A DNA stretch of 64,000 bases from Symbiodinium natans (Eukaryota; Sar; Dinophyceae; Suessiales; Symbiodiniaceae), in assembly GCA_905221605.1 (NCBI GenBank), contig CAJNDS010000134.1, forward strand, positions 18,501 to 82,500, given 5' to 3'. Both the position numbers and the translations under genes were made by a program. The notes beneath the pieces are model-generated. The model was given only the letters and a program-made list of their open reading frames with translations, was not told the origin of the DNA and made no database searches. Below, piece after piece: positions 1-10,700 of the stretch (the stretch's first letter is position 1; the number at the start of each line of letters is the position of its first letter).

Positions 1-1050
1 TCTCCCCCCAGCACTTCAAGGACTCATCCGCCAGCACCTGCAGCTTCCAGTAGATGTTGCACTTGCTCGAACAAACAAGCTCAGGCTTAAGGCGCAGGCT
101 GCAGGATGCTTCAGGATGCTTCAGGATGCGGCGGGATGGTACTGGCAGGGCTGGGATGGTGCATGCAAGCGTCTGCGCAGGTGTGGTAACTGCCTGCAGA
201 GATCTGCAGAACTTCGAGGCCCAACTCCAAAAAGGGCAACTGGTCGCCCATTTCGTTGGGCGAGTTCCCCACACCGGCACTAAACCTGCTTGAGAAGTTC
301 AGGCCGACGGCGGGGCCCATTCCCCAGCACTTGACCTTGCCTTGGCTTGACAATGCGCAAGTGTGCCGGTGCCCTGAAACGACTTGCACAGCGCGGAAGT
401 CGGTGCCGAGGTCGACGAAGGGGAGCCGATCGCCCATGTGGTTTGAGTCAGCACCGCGATCCATCCTTAGCGGCTTAGCGTTGAGCCGGCAGGACTCAGG
501 GTCCAAGGGATGTCAAGCACAGAGTGCCCCGTCTGTACCTGCACCTTCACAACTGAGCCACGCACGTATCGCCCAAGCCCAGGGCGTATCCGCGTCCCCA
601 GCACTTCACAGCGCCACCGCGCAGCAGCACGCAGACCTGAAAAAGACTGGCGAAGACCTCGAGCGCAAAGGCTCCCGTCCCCAAATCCACCGTGGGCAGA
701 TGCATTCCCATCTCCATGGGCTCGTCACCAATGTTCTGTCCTGAGCCGTCCCCCAGCAGGCCCCTGTAGTTGCCTCCCCAGCAGCTCACTGCTCGGCCGG
801 CTCCGCCATCGAGAACAGCACAACAGAAAGGGCCGCCACAACCCACACTCACTGGCTGCTTGCCACCCAGATCCACGAAGGGAAGGTTGGCGCCCATCTC
901 CCCAGGGCCGTCGCCGATCCTGTCGGTGTTGCCGTAGCCATTTTTGCCATTATTGCCATTTCCCCAGCACTTCAGAGACTTCACGCCACGCGTGAAGACG
1001 ACGGCACAGTTCTGATCCCATCCTCGATGCAGTGAGAAGGGAACCGGAGG
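1..1050 (-). CDS. RCC1-type repeat region of a multi-exon gene, 3' part, truncated by window edge
   Basis: Read on the minus strand this encodes at least four RCC1-like blades, each with a C-[AV]-x-L ... KCWG core (LKCWGNG, VSCWGGN, VKCWGRG, VKCWGMG) followed by a conserved MGxxLPxVDLG segment. A fifth blade, LADESLKCWGE, lies at 37-1 and continues beyond the window. Exons seen: about 1050-560, 460-174 and 37-1. RCC1 blades form a beta-propeller; in protists they occur in many unrelated proteins, so no guanine-exchange role is implied. The break between HTCA (ends 174) and VLADES (starts 37) gives a 14-residue C-to-G spacing equal to the other blades only if the intron is 38-173 with a GA-AG border (GC-AG would lose one residue). 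The block follows MAM-like exons on the same strand and probably belongs to the same protein, likely extracellular; that linkage is inference. Confidence 0.72.
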
Positions 1051-1394
1051 CATTGGACCTGCGGATGGTCTTTGAAGTCTCTCTCTTTTTCGCATGTCGA
1101 AGTCCTGCCTAATTTGCCTTTTGCCACATCCCTGCATCGTCCTACACCCTACTGTAGAGACTTGTTCCAGGCTTTGGCGTGCATGAGTCAAGCATGAACG
1201 CTCCCCCTGAACGAGAGAGCAGCATACGCTTTTGCATGCTATTGCATTTTCAGCATGAAAATTTGAGACGCGGTCGTAATTATTTGCGAAGGGGGTTTGA
1301 TGTAGAAGATCGTGGAAGCGAAAGGCTTCGAACATAGGGCAGAGGGGACTGAAAGGCTTTGGCAACTTTCCTTATCCGTCAGGCGCCTGAACCT

Positions 1395-1675
1395 GCGGGC
1401 ACCCAAACGACCACCGAGTCCAAGGCATGCACTCCAGGTTCCCATTCTTGCGAGGCGCTCACGAACCGCAGCATCTCCGTGCCCGCAGGCAGGGTGACCT
1501 TTGCTTGCAGCCAGGCGGTGCCTTGAGAACCACTCATTGACCAGATCTGTGACCAATGGCCTCGATGGAGGCACTGCAACTCCATGCGAATTATCGCACT
1601 ACCCGACATGCGATAAGCAAACCCCAAGTAGAACTCGCTGGCGGCCGCAGGGAACATGGGACTCTCAAGGACGGC
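1395..1675 (-). CDS. MAM-like domain exon (last MAM before the RCC1 repeats)
   Basis: The minus strand from a CACAG acceptor at 1676 encodes a MAM-type half domain: SEFYLGFAYRMSGS, then WSQIWSMSGSQGTAWLQAKV, then LRFVSASQEW and a final ALDSVVVW. This is the classic MAM order (aromatic-rich strand, M-x-G, QG-x-W-x-x-A-x-V, RF, ALD-x-[IV]). MAM domains are extracellular adhesion modules. The coding stretch stops shortly after VVVW where a GT is available, and the RCC1 exons follow downstream on the same strand. I infer one exon of the large MAM/RCC1 gene. The 3' border is approximate. Confidence 0.65.
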
Positions 1676-1889
1676 CTGTGAGGGCGAACATGCGACAACT
1701 ACCGCAAGCTCTCCCCATCATTCGCAAGCTTTGGCACAGCAGAAAGCTACCTCCCATCTATAAGAGCGATTTGCACACCGCCAAAAAAACCGCCTTGCTT
1801 GCTAGCCCTGCCTGTGGAGCCACATCGCCACTCATTCCTACCTGCAGAGTCGGATCGCCGTCAGCTTGGCCGGTAGCCATGTAAGAGTC

Positions 1890-2729
1890 GCTGCGGAAGC
1901 CTGCGTCGGGGCCCTGCAAAAAAAAATGCGGCCCACCGAACTGCAGCCACATACCAGTTCTTGAGAGCCACCCGCAAGGATCGACTTCGAAGCTGCAGGT
2001 CAGATTTGCGAAGCTGGACACAACATTTGCAACGGAGATCGCACCAACTTTCGCCTTTTCCCATGTAGAAAGGCTGGCCAGGAGCCGAAGGCCAACAGTG
2101 CCTTCGGGCACTCGGATGGCGGCAACCTTCCAAGCCTCGCCAGTGTCTCCGCTCTCCGAAAACAAGGTCGACCAGCCAGCGAACTCTGTCTTGTGCTCCA
2201 CCTCCAAGGACACTGAGCTCGATCCAGTCATCATGTAGGAAACGACCACTCCCTTCTCTGCGGTGACAGTCAACATAGGGGTCTCGATGATGAAAACTTG
2301 GCCGTCGGAGGCGTTGCCTTCAGCCTCCAACCACCCATCGGCGGACTGGCCACTGGCACCCTGCCAGCTGGCATTGCCAGTGTTGAGCCATCTGCACGTG
2401 TCCAATGCAAAATCGCAGGCGAGGTGTTCTATGCCCAGAACAGGTAGGCCGAAACCAACATCGAGACCGTCCAGAGCCATGTCGCTTCTGAATCCACTGC
2501 CCGTGACACCCACGAACCGCAGCATCTCTGCATCCTGCGGAATGACAACGTACTCGAGTTCCCAGCGCTCAGCTCGATCACCTGCTCGCAGCCAAAGCGT
2601 TGTCCAGCGGCTGCTTCCCAAAGACTCTAACCGCAAGCTTCCCATGTGTTCGCCGAACATGCTGTAAACAAAGCGAAGATGCCTCGTCGTATTGCTGCGC
2701 TCAAGCATCGGAGATGTCATCATAAAGTC
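1890..2729 (-). CDS. MAM-like domains exon, intact copy without insertion
   Basis: The exon starts after a TGCAG acceptor at 2730 and reads through about 280 residues: a MAM C-terminal half (HLRFVYSMFGEHMGSLRLES, LRFVGVTGSGFRSDMALDGL), a full second MAM-like domain (CDFALDTCRWLNTGNASWQ, VVVSYMMTGSSSVSLEVEHK, LRLLAS), and the start of a third (CSFEVDPCGWLSRTGMWLQF). It is the diverged paralogue of 3604-4619 and 4847-5381. It matters because its sequence GVTGSGFRSDMALD is uninterrupted where the neighbouring copy carries a 141-bp insertion, so it serves as the empty site. Conserved Cys and Trp match MAM domains. The 3' border near 1890 is approximate. Confidence 0.7.
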
Positions 2730-3599
2730 CTGCAGGGGTCAAAGGATCCAAGCTGTCCTGGCTCTCGCGTAGTTTGTGTTGAGAAATGTTGCGACATTAG
2801 AAGCAGAATGTGTGGGCGAAAACTGGTGTGATGCAGATGCGCTGAAGGTGTAAGTGACCACGCATGGGATTTCCCGGAGGAATATAAGGCCCGGACTTTG
2901 GATACTAAGGACAGCCCTGGGCACACCGGCCACTCACCGGCCCTCTCACATGCCCAACCCCAGAATATCCCCAAAGAGTTTTGGAAGGGTCCCCAGAATG
3001 CCCAAAAGATCCCAAAAGCCCATGCATAGCGCTCCCAGCCCCAGAGTTCTCAGGACTGCACCCAACAGAATCCCAGAGAGTCCCTGGTGCCCCAAGTCCC
3101 TGGAGGAGTGCCCAACCCCAGAGCGAGCTCGCGAATTCATTGCGAGGTATTTTTTTTGGCAGAGAAACCCTAAACCCTAAACCCTAAACCCTAAACCCTT
3201 GCAGAACGTCGCGGCCAACCCGGGATCTGCTCCAAGTCCGAGCTGCCCATTCCTCGCCTGTTGCTCTTTTAAGTTCTTGCAAAGAAAGCCCTTTTTTTCT
3301 TTTCACATCTCGTGTCAACAAACAAGAGCTGGATGCACTGCTTCGGGCAGTACGCGCCAGAGGAACCATGAAACGCTTCATGTGCACACCTCTACGCTGG
3401 CACGATTGTGGGTCGCTACCCCATTCGCCGATGTTCGCCGCACGTCGCTAGTACCCCTTCAAAAAGACGTCCGTCGCCTGGCAAGACCCTATCAACACTT
3501 GATTCCTCTCAGTTCTAGGCCCGGCCATGCATGTGAATTGTATGCGCGCACATAATTCCAGCGAGCAACATCCGACAATCCCTGCCTTGTTCAAAGCGC

Positions 3600-4619
3600 G
3601 AGTAGCTTCCGTGTAAATGTACCGGTTCCCCTCGAAAGCCCCTTCTGGTGGCCCAGTTGAACTTGATGCGGTTGGGCCCCGCTGGGCGCGCCACTGGTTC
3701 TCAAAACCACGAGACCACCCACAGAAGTCAACCTCGAAGGTGCAACCAATGCTGTCCCAATCGGCTCTTTCCACAGCCAAAATCGAATCCACTTTGACCA
3801 CAGCCCCAACGCCAGCACTGGCCAGAAGCCGAAGGCCAACAGTGCCTTCGGGCACTCGGATGGCGGCACCCTTCCAAGCCTCGCCAGTGTCTCCGCTCTC
3901 CGAAAACAAGGTCGACCAGCCAGCGAACTCTGTCTTGTGCTCCACCTCCAAGGACACTGAGCTCGATCCAGTCATCATGTAAGAAAAGACCACAGCCTTC
4001 TCTGCGGTGGTGGCATTCAACATAGGGGTCTCGATGATGAAAAGCTGGCCGTCGGAGGCGTTGCCTTCAGCCTCCAACCATGCATCGACGGACTGGCCAC
4101 TGGCACGCTGCCAGCTGGCATTGCCTGTGTTGAGCCATCTGCACGTGTCCAATGCAAAACCACAGGCGATGTTTTCGAGGTCCAGAACGGGTACGCCGAC
4201 AGCAACACCGATGGCGTCCAGAGCGATGTCGCTTTCCCTTGTGTTGCTTGGAGGTTCATGGTACTTAGTAACTAATTATAACTGTACTTATAACCCACCT
4301 CATAAGCCACTTAAGTGCCCCAATAGGGTTCTAAGTACAGGTATAAGTACAGTTATAATTGGTTACTAAGTGCCATGAACCTCCCAGTGCCCGTGACGCC
4401 CACGAACCGCAGCATCTCTGCATCCTGCGGAATGACAACGTAGTCGGGCTCCCAGCGCGGAACTCGATTACCTGCTCGCAGCCAAAGCGTTGTCCAGCGG
4501 CTGCTTCCCAAAGACTCTAACCGCAAGCTTCCCATGCCTCCGCCAAACATGTTGTAAACAAAGCGAAGATGCCTCGTCACGTTGCTGCGCTCACACATCG
4601 GAGATGTCAGGGAAAAGGC
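3600..4619 (-). CDS. MAM-like domains exon pair split by an introner-like element
   Basis: Starting after the TTGCAG acceptor at 4620, the minus strand encodes a MAM half domain up to LRFVGVTGTG, is interrupted by the inverted-repeat element 4247-4387, and resumes with ESDIALDAIGVAVGVPVLD and a full MAM domain (CGFALDTCRWLNTG, WLEAEGNASDGQLFIIETPM, VVFSYMMTGSSSVSLEVEHK, CTFEVDFCGW). Treating 4247-4380 as a GT-AG intron joins the parts in frame as GVTGTGSNTRESDIALD. The lower part (3604-4138) is a near copy of 4847-5381. Without splicing the element would truncate the protein, so the copy is functional only if the element is removed from RNA. Confidence 0.68.
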
Positions 4620-5381
4620 CTGCAATCGGATGGGGTGCAGTGCTTTGTTAACAAATTTCAAACAGTTTGTTACGTCAAAGGATCCAAGCTGTCCTGGCTC
4701 CCGTGCAGTTTGTGCTGAGAATCAAGAAGCAGATCAGCACTACCACTGATCATGTGTGTGGAATGTGTGCCCACCTGCAGGGCAAAAACTGGTGAAGTCA
4801 AGTGGAACAACGCCCGGCAAAGCCCTGCCTTGTTGTAAGTGCTATCAGCTTCCGTGTAAATGTACCAGTCCCCCTCGAAAGCCCCTTCTGGAGGCCCAGT
4901 GAAACTTGTTGCGGTTGGGCCCCGCTGGGCGCGCCACTGGTTCTCAAAACTACGGGACCACCCACAGAAGTCAACCTCGAAGGTGCAACCAATGCTTTCC
5001 CAATCGGCTCTTTCCACAGCCAAAATCGAATCCACTTTGACCACGGCGCCAACGCCAGCACTGGCCAGAAGCCGAAGGCCAACAGTGCCTTCGGGCACTC
5101 GGATGGCGGCACCCTTCCAAGCCTCGCCAGTGTCTCCGCTCTCCGAAAACAAGGTCGACCAGCCAGCGAACTCTGTCTTGTGCTCCACCTCCAAGGACAC
5201 TGAGCTCGATCCAGTCATCATGTAAGAAAAGACCACAGCCTTCTCTGCGGTGGTGGCATTCAACATAGGGGTCTCGATGATGAAAAGCTGGCCGTCGGAG
5301 GCGTTGCCTTCAGCCTCCAACCATGCATCGACGGACTGGCCACTGGCACGCTGCCAGCTGGCATTGCCTGTGTTGAGCCAG
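3604..5381. repeat. 1,243-bp-offset tandem duplication of MAM exons
   Basis: Bases 3604-4138 and 4847-5381 are nearly identical at a fixed offset of 1,243. A third, more diverged relative lies at about 1860-2400 (offset 1,744 to the middle copy). The upstream half-domain region 2440-2660 aligns to 4400-4620 with an offset larger by about the length of the 141-bp element plus its duplicated target, which shows that the element entered the middle copy after the copies separated. Confidence 0.85.
4247..4387. mobile_element. Introner-like TIR element, copy 1 (inside MAM exon)
   Basis: A 141-bp near-palindrome. Ends are CTTGGAGGTTCATGG and CCATGAACCTCCCAG, with arms of about 45 bp (ACTTAGTAAC, AATTATAACTGTACTTATAA). 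It is flanked by TG on both sides (4245-4246 and 4388-4389), where other copies have TA. On the minus strand the ends read CTGGGAG|GTTCATGG and CCTCCAAG|, i.e. AG|GT donor and AAG acceptor. Removing element plus one TG restores the reading frame (GGC AAC ACA AGG), and splicing within the ends also keeps frame. Small size and no coding capacity make it a MITE, mobilised in trans by an unknown transposase. Confidence 0.85.
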
Positions 5382-5500
5382 ACGCAAGTATCGATCTCGA
5401 AACTGCACCCTGACATCTCCAAGGTGACCTGCCAGAGTTTCCATTCTGGGCTATGGCCTAAAGCGTGAGGGGCATCTACAAGGAACCAACTGCCAATGCA
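4830..5500 (-). CDS. MAM-like domains exon, upstream duplicate
   Basis: Minus-strand coding sequence with a lead-in HALGHSPEWKLWQVTLEMS, then a MAM start (CSFEIDTCVWLNTGNASWQ), the core SYMMTGSSSVSLEVEHKTEF, the end LRLLASAGVGAVVKVDSIL and the next domain start CTFEVDFCGWSRSFENQWRA. From 4847 to 5381 it matches 3604-4138 almost base for base at a constant offset of 1,243 bp, so it arose by recent tandem duplication. It is the most 5' recognisable part of the gene; I could not identify a signal peptide or start codon further upstream with confidence. Borders are approximate. Confidence 0.66.
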
Positions 5501-5539
5501 CATGTCTAGTAAACCTTGAGCAGATTCGGGGCACAAGCT

Positions 5540-7300
5540 CCTGCAACACTTCTCAGGAAGAATACCGTTTCAGCCAATGGTTCTTGCTTTTCGTGCCATC
5601 TCTTTACTGGGCATCCAAAAATGTCCACAGCCTCTCCCAGGCACGTCGAGGCAATGCTGATGAACACCAACGAAGGCCAGGCACGGCAGCCATGACGTCC
5701 CTTCGCGAAGGGGGCACTTATGGCGTTGTGGGTTGCCTTTGCGTGCATTTCTGATGCAAAACCTGCGAGTTGCCCAAGACCACTCTACAAAAGACCACAA
5801 GACCCCTCTAACAGCACCAGCACTAGATTTCCCGCACCTTCGGCAAAACAAAAAAGCAGACAGACAAACAAAGAAACACAAACACTGAATACAAGGATAA
5901 GCATGCGAGCTTGCGCATGTGAAGTTTGTTTGACAAGGGTCGCCCAGTTTGGAAATATTTCCAGAGGAGAAAAATTCCCACTTACGCCCGCCAACCCAAA
6001 ACCTGAGGCGCGGTCTTTCGCAGGCATGCTCTTCGGGCGCTCACCGGGCGAAAAGCGGATCTTTGAGGCACAAATGCTGCACAGCTGCGACAGATTCCGG
6101 TTTCGGGGGCTTGGGGATGCTTGGGGCTTCTCCGAAGAAGGAGAGTCAGGAGCTTGATATACCCTAAACCCTAAACCCTAAAAACCCTTCTCCACAAGAG
6201 GCCCCAGGAATACTGAAATCGTCCCCCCCTCTCAGGACTGAGCCCAGCACTCCCACACCGACTGCCTCACGGCTTAGGGTTTCAAGCTTGGGGATTTCGG
6301 GGGGCTTATGAAGGGTGCTTAGGGGGTGGGTTGTGGCTTTGCATTCTTGAGGGCCTATAAGAACTAAGAAGAAGGCGGGTTATCCATGGATATCCGGTAT
6401 TGAGAGCCCTCGATTCGAAATCCGACTTCGGCTGTGTTTCTGAACGACTCTTGTGGAGTGAAGGAGGGGTTTCAAAGGTTAAAGCTGCCCATGTTACGCT
6501 TTCTTTCTCTTCATCTCATCGGCCATATACACGATCGGAGCCGAATAGGAATTCATAGGAGAACCCTGTGCTCTTCGACGGCTCGGGCGCCGCCTCCGTG
6601 GCCTTCAGCGCCTAGGCCAAGCGCAGCGGGGGATCTGACCAGCACATTGCAGCACGGTGCGCAGCGCCTAAGCTAGTGTGTCCCCACCTCATGGAATCGT
6701 TCAGTCCGAAGCACATGGAGCGAGACCACGGCATAGAGGGTAAGGTCGCGCCCTGTTCACAGCATCTCTCGAAACAAATACCGTGCCGTCAACCAAGTGA
6801 ACGCAATGAACAACCCATAGAGGCACTCGACAGAACTGCAAAGACAGCATCCGACATCGCAGTATTAAAGCATACAATATCCAGGAGCCGCCCAAGAACT
6901 CTTCCTGCAATTGCCAGAAATGCGACTCACTCGTTGGGCACACTCACACGGGGATAGCAGGGGAGATGGATATGCTAGGGGATAAGCTAAGATACAATCG
7001 GGCGTATCAAAAATTGCACTGAGCCCCCCTCTCTGAGCTCTCATGCGCCAAGCGCATTCCCACTGTGGTCCTGCACGCGTCAACATGAGCACTGAGCCAC
7101 TCCCGATGGTTTCCGACGTCCCCTATTTTCGTAAACGCCCACATAATAACCGTTTTATCAGCAGTGCAGTCTCGAAAGGTCGCAAAGGTCCAGCCCCTCT
7201 CCCAGCCTGCCTTGCCGTGCACCGACTTGCCTGTGAAGAAAGGCCATACTGTGTGCCATACTGCATCTAACGGTTCTAGTGACTCTAGTGTATAGAGGTT
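5540..7300. other. Stretch without a supported gene
   Basis: Contains a short CCCTAAA array at 6164-6188 and no reading frame with recognisable domain or conserved repeat. Open frames here are short and overlap on both strands. It may hold the 5' end of the minus-strand MAM gene or introns, but nothing in the sequence fixes this. Confidence 0.4.
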
Positions 7301-7309
7301 CTGTACAAT

Positions 7310-7499
7310 CTGCCTCTTCGAGGTTGGTGCCACGATTCTCGCAGGTTACTCCGCCACATGAGCTTCCTGTCGTTGGTGGCCCAGTATCTCTGCACGTGAG
7401 CATGCTCCACCCACTCCAAGAGCAGCTCTCCAAGCTTCTTCTCAAATGCGCCAGACTTGCCGATGCTGATGCAAAGGTCTTTGGCATCAGACAGCCTGC
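7310..7499 (-). CDS. Candidate single exon, function unknown
   Basis: On the minus strand a clean acceptor (GTTCCTGTTGCAG) at 7500 is followed by about 60 codons with coding-like composition: LSDAKDLCISIGKSGAFEKK, LGELLLEWVEHAHVQRYWAT, NDRKLMWRSNLRESWHQ. The helical pattern with spaced leucines and aromatic residues is protein-like, but I do not recognise the family. Its strand agrees with the minus-strand block on the left of the window. The 3' border is not fixed. Confidence 0.4.
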
Positions 7500-7799
7500 A
7501 ACAGGAACACCGTGACAGAAACTTACACCACACGACAAACGCCACAAGTCGCAAACAATCTGAACTGATGTCCAAAACATGTGACAAGCTGGGGAACCCT
7601 TTCCGCTGTCCATCGTCAGCAGTTTCGGCATGGTGCGGCCTTGGTGCATGAGTGAGACATATGGGGCTTTACGCAAATCTTGGACCCCTAATATACTCCG
7701 AAATAGTAAGAGTCTAGTAGAACAGCCCCATAAGGCACCCCCCCAATTCCGGAAACCCCCATATTCAGAGCGGCTCTCCACGCCTCTCTCCTTTGCTGG

Positions 7800-10700
7800 G
7801 CATGCGGCGAAGTCCCGCTGGATGGTTTGTCGCTAGCCTGGAAGCTAAACATGACTCAAAAAACCCTAAACCCTAAACCCTAAACCCTAAACCCTAAACC
7901 CTAACCCCCCCGCGATTTTGGTAGCATGTATAAGGCTCCGGCACTCTTTACTCGCTCACCACGGACTGGACCTACCAGGGCTACGTGCCATAAAGCAGAA
8001 TGCACCTGGGGCCGGCGACTCTAAGATGCAGGCACTTAGATGTCATTTTCTGCAAAAGAATCGGAGGTGGAGGCGGAGGCGGCGGAGGTGGCGGAGGTGG
8101 CGTTGCCTATGGCACTGGAGATGAGCAGGAGTCCCGAATACATTGCTGAGAATCCAGCCTGTGCTTGGGCAGGGGGTGCATGTGGCTTGCGCTGTGGAGA
8201 TGTAGCTGTAGGTTGCTGCCTCATTAGAAACGCAGAGAACAGCTCACACATGTGGCGCATGCCCTTTGCTCATCGTATCTGGCCGCGGGATTATTTGGCT
8301 ATGCCTCTGCAAGGCATAAGCAGCACCACCACACGAGACGAGGGCAAAGCGTTTTGGATTGGAGTGTTGTGGCGACTGCCTGCAGAAAGCATCCAGCCGG
8401 CAGCAGGTCGCCCAAGAAAGCAAGAACGGCAACGGCTGTAAAAATGACGCTGCGGTCCTGTCCAGGGGCCAGCCCGCTGCTCTTTCGGAGCTGCACGGGC
8501 TTTGAGGACGAAACTTCCTGGCATCATGTCGCAGATACAGGTGCTGGCATACATATAGATATACCATGCACTGGTGCTGCAGCAACTGAAAGATCACGCT
8601 CTCAAAAGGCCCTGACAAGGTCGTGCTTGGATTCATATCCTGGCTTCAAGTTGCAAAAAGCCTCTGTCAGTCATCAGGAAATGCAGGCAGGCCTGGAGGC
8701 ACATCATAAAGTTTTGAGAGGTCGAGCTCCGGAATGTCCTCTGCCAAGGACAAATCACAACTTGCTCTGAGCTGGGGTCGCAAACACAAGGTGGGCAACC
8801 GCAACTGGCACCTTGTAAGAAGTGCTTCCCAAAGCCGCCTTCAGGGAGCCTCGAGCAAGCAAAAGCCGAGATCATTCCCACGAAGCTGCCACATGCAGAT
8901 CGTCAGCGCTGCAGCACTGGTAGAAGAGCTCGAACAAACGCTGATGAAGCATCAGCTGCCAGAGCTATTGAGGCGACCGAGCACGGTCACAAGAACCCCA
9001 CATCTGAGTCATTCTGGCTCAATCACAATCGGTAAAGTGTTGCCGTTGGAAACGACAGGTTACTTATTACACTCTGATCGAACGCACCAAGCATCAACAG
9101 TTTAATCGTGTCGTGTTCCCATTCTCGCAGTCACGCATCAAAAGCTAGCAGATGAATCGCATGGAAGACCTGACTGCCACACGCAGGACAAAATTCGGCT
9201 CCCACTCTCCGATGCCTTCCACCCTCGTCCTACACTTCTCTCTTGTCAGCTCTGGTGGTCCATACGCGAGAGTGAGCCACACGTTGGCTTAGGGACATCA
9301 CCTGTTAAGAAAAACGGTGCGTCTGTGAGAGGTTCAGGTGCTTAGGGTTTAGGATGTGGGCAGTTGGTTCACCAGAAGGACTGCAGGGTCTCGGCGTCAC
9401 GCGAGAACCAAGGAGATCAACGCCCAGCGCTGGCAGCTCGAGGATATGTTCGCCTGGGTGCGAACGAAAAAGCCCTTATGGCTTTGGTCTGGCTCCGGTA
9501 CAAGCCTCAAAAGAAAGCTAATTCCTTGAATTGACCCAGCATTTTTCGGCGAAAGGCTTTAGCAGTCCCAGCAGTACTCACTCCTCATTGTGAAGGAGAC
9601 ATGCCTTTGCAAACTCTCAGTGCAAGGCATAAGCAGCTTCAGCTGCACCACGTTGAGCTTTCCTGACGCACGAGGCATCCATGCTTCTGCCCATGATTCC
9701 TCGAAGAGGTGACCAACCCTGAAAAGTGATCTGGCCTTGGATCCCTGCACAAGACCCCGTAAAACGACTTAGTGCGGCCTCCAGCTGCGACGACATTTCC
9801 TCAGAATCACAACGCCCATGCGGACTAAAGGAGCCCCGGGCCAACCCTACACATTCCAAACCCAGACACATCAAGGGCACAAGCCAGCGCACAGCTTTGT
9901 CGACATGAAGCCCACAGCACCCCTTTAATGGCTTACACTTTATGGCGGAAAGGGCCTACAGGGTTACTTTTGACATCTTATGGTCATCCCTCTCTAAAAT
10001 ACCGAGTCGGTCTCTAACGCTCCCAAGGACCCTGAAAGCATGACCAGGGGATCAGTGTTGCCACTGATGGCCAATGGTGAAGCATGTGTCACTCCGACTG
10101 GTGCAGGGCACGGAACTTCGGCTGTGCCCAGTCCACATGCACGAGAAAACTTCTTAGACTGCAACTTGGCCCACGGCCAGACAGCCCACATCTTCTCAGT
10201 GAAGCCATGGTGGCCATGGCGTGTCTGTCAAAATGCCCCCGCGCGTTAGGCCTTATCTGCTGTCACGTGGCTCGACTGCCAGCCGGCGCTGGAGGAAGCT
10301 CCAGGTGAGTTGTACTTATGGTGGAAGCGGATTTTGCTGTCGTGACTCGCGGTTGTGTGTGCTGCAAGCTCTGAGGCAAGGTCGGCAGAAGCACTTTCTG
10401 CTTGGAGATGTGAAATCAAGGTGTCATAATCTTCTCAAGTCGAGTGGGATTGGACAAACGTGAGTAACAAATTGCGGACTTTGCGCTGCCAGGCGTTTGC
10501 TCCCAACAAGCTTAAAATGAATCCGCATGGACAACACGCATGGGCATTCATGGTGTCTGTTTGTGATACACTGGGACACGATTGGCTACTCAAACCTTTT
10601 CCGAGCTACCATCGCCCTTAAACAAAAACACCACCACAATCCGAAGTGTGAGCCTGCGACATGTCGGGGCCGCATGGCTAGGGCCGCAAGATGTACGACA

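Noticed and set aside
932-947. CCGTAGCCATTTTTGC, resembling the 5' part of the spliced leader
   Set aside because: It lacks the GGCTCAAG end and lies within RCC1-repeat coding sequence read on the other strand (Gly/Asn/Lys codons), so the match is coincidental.
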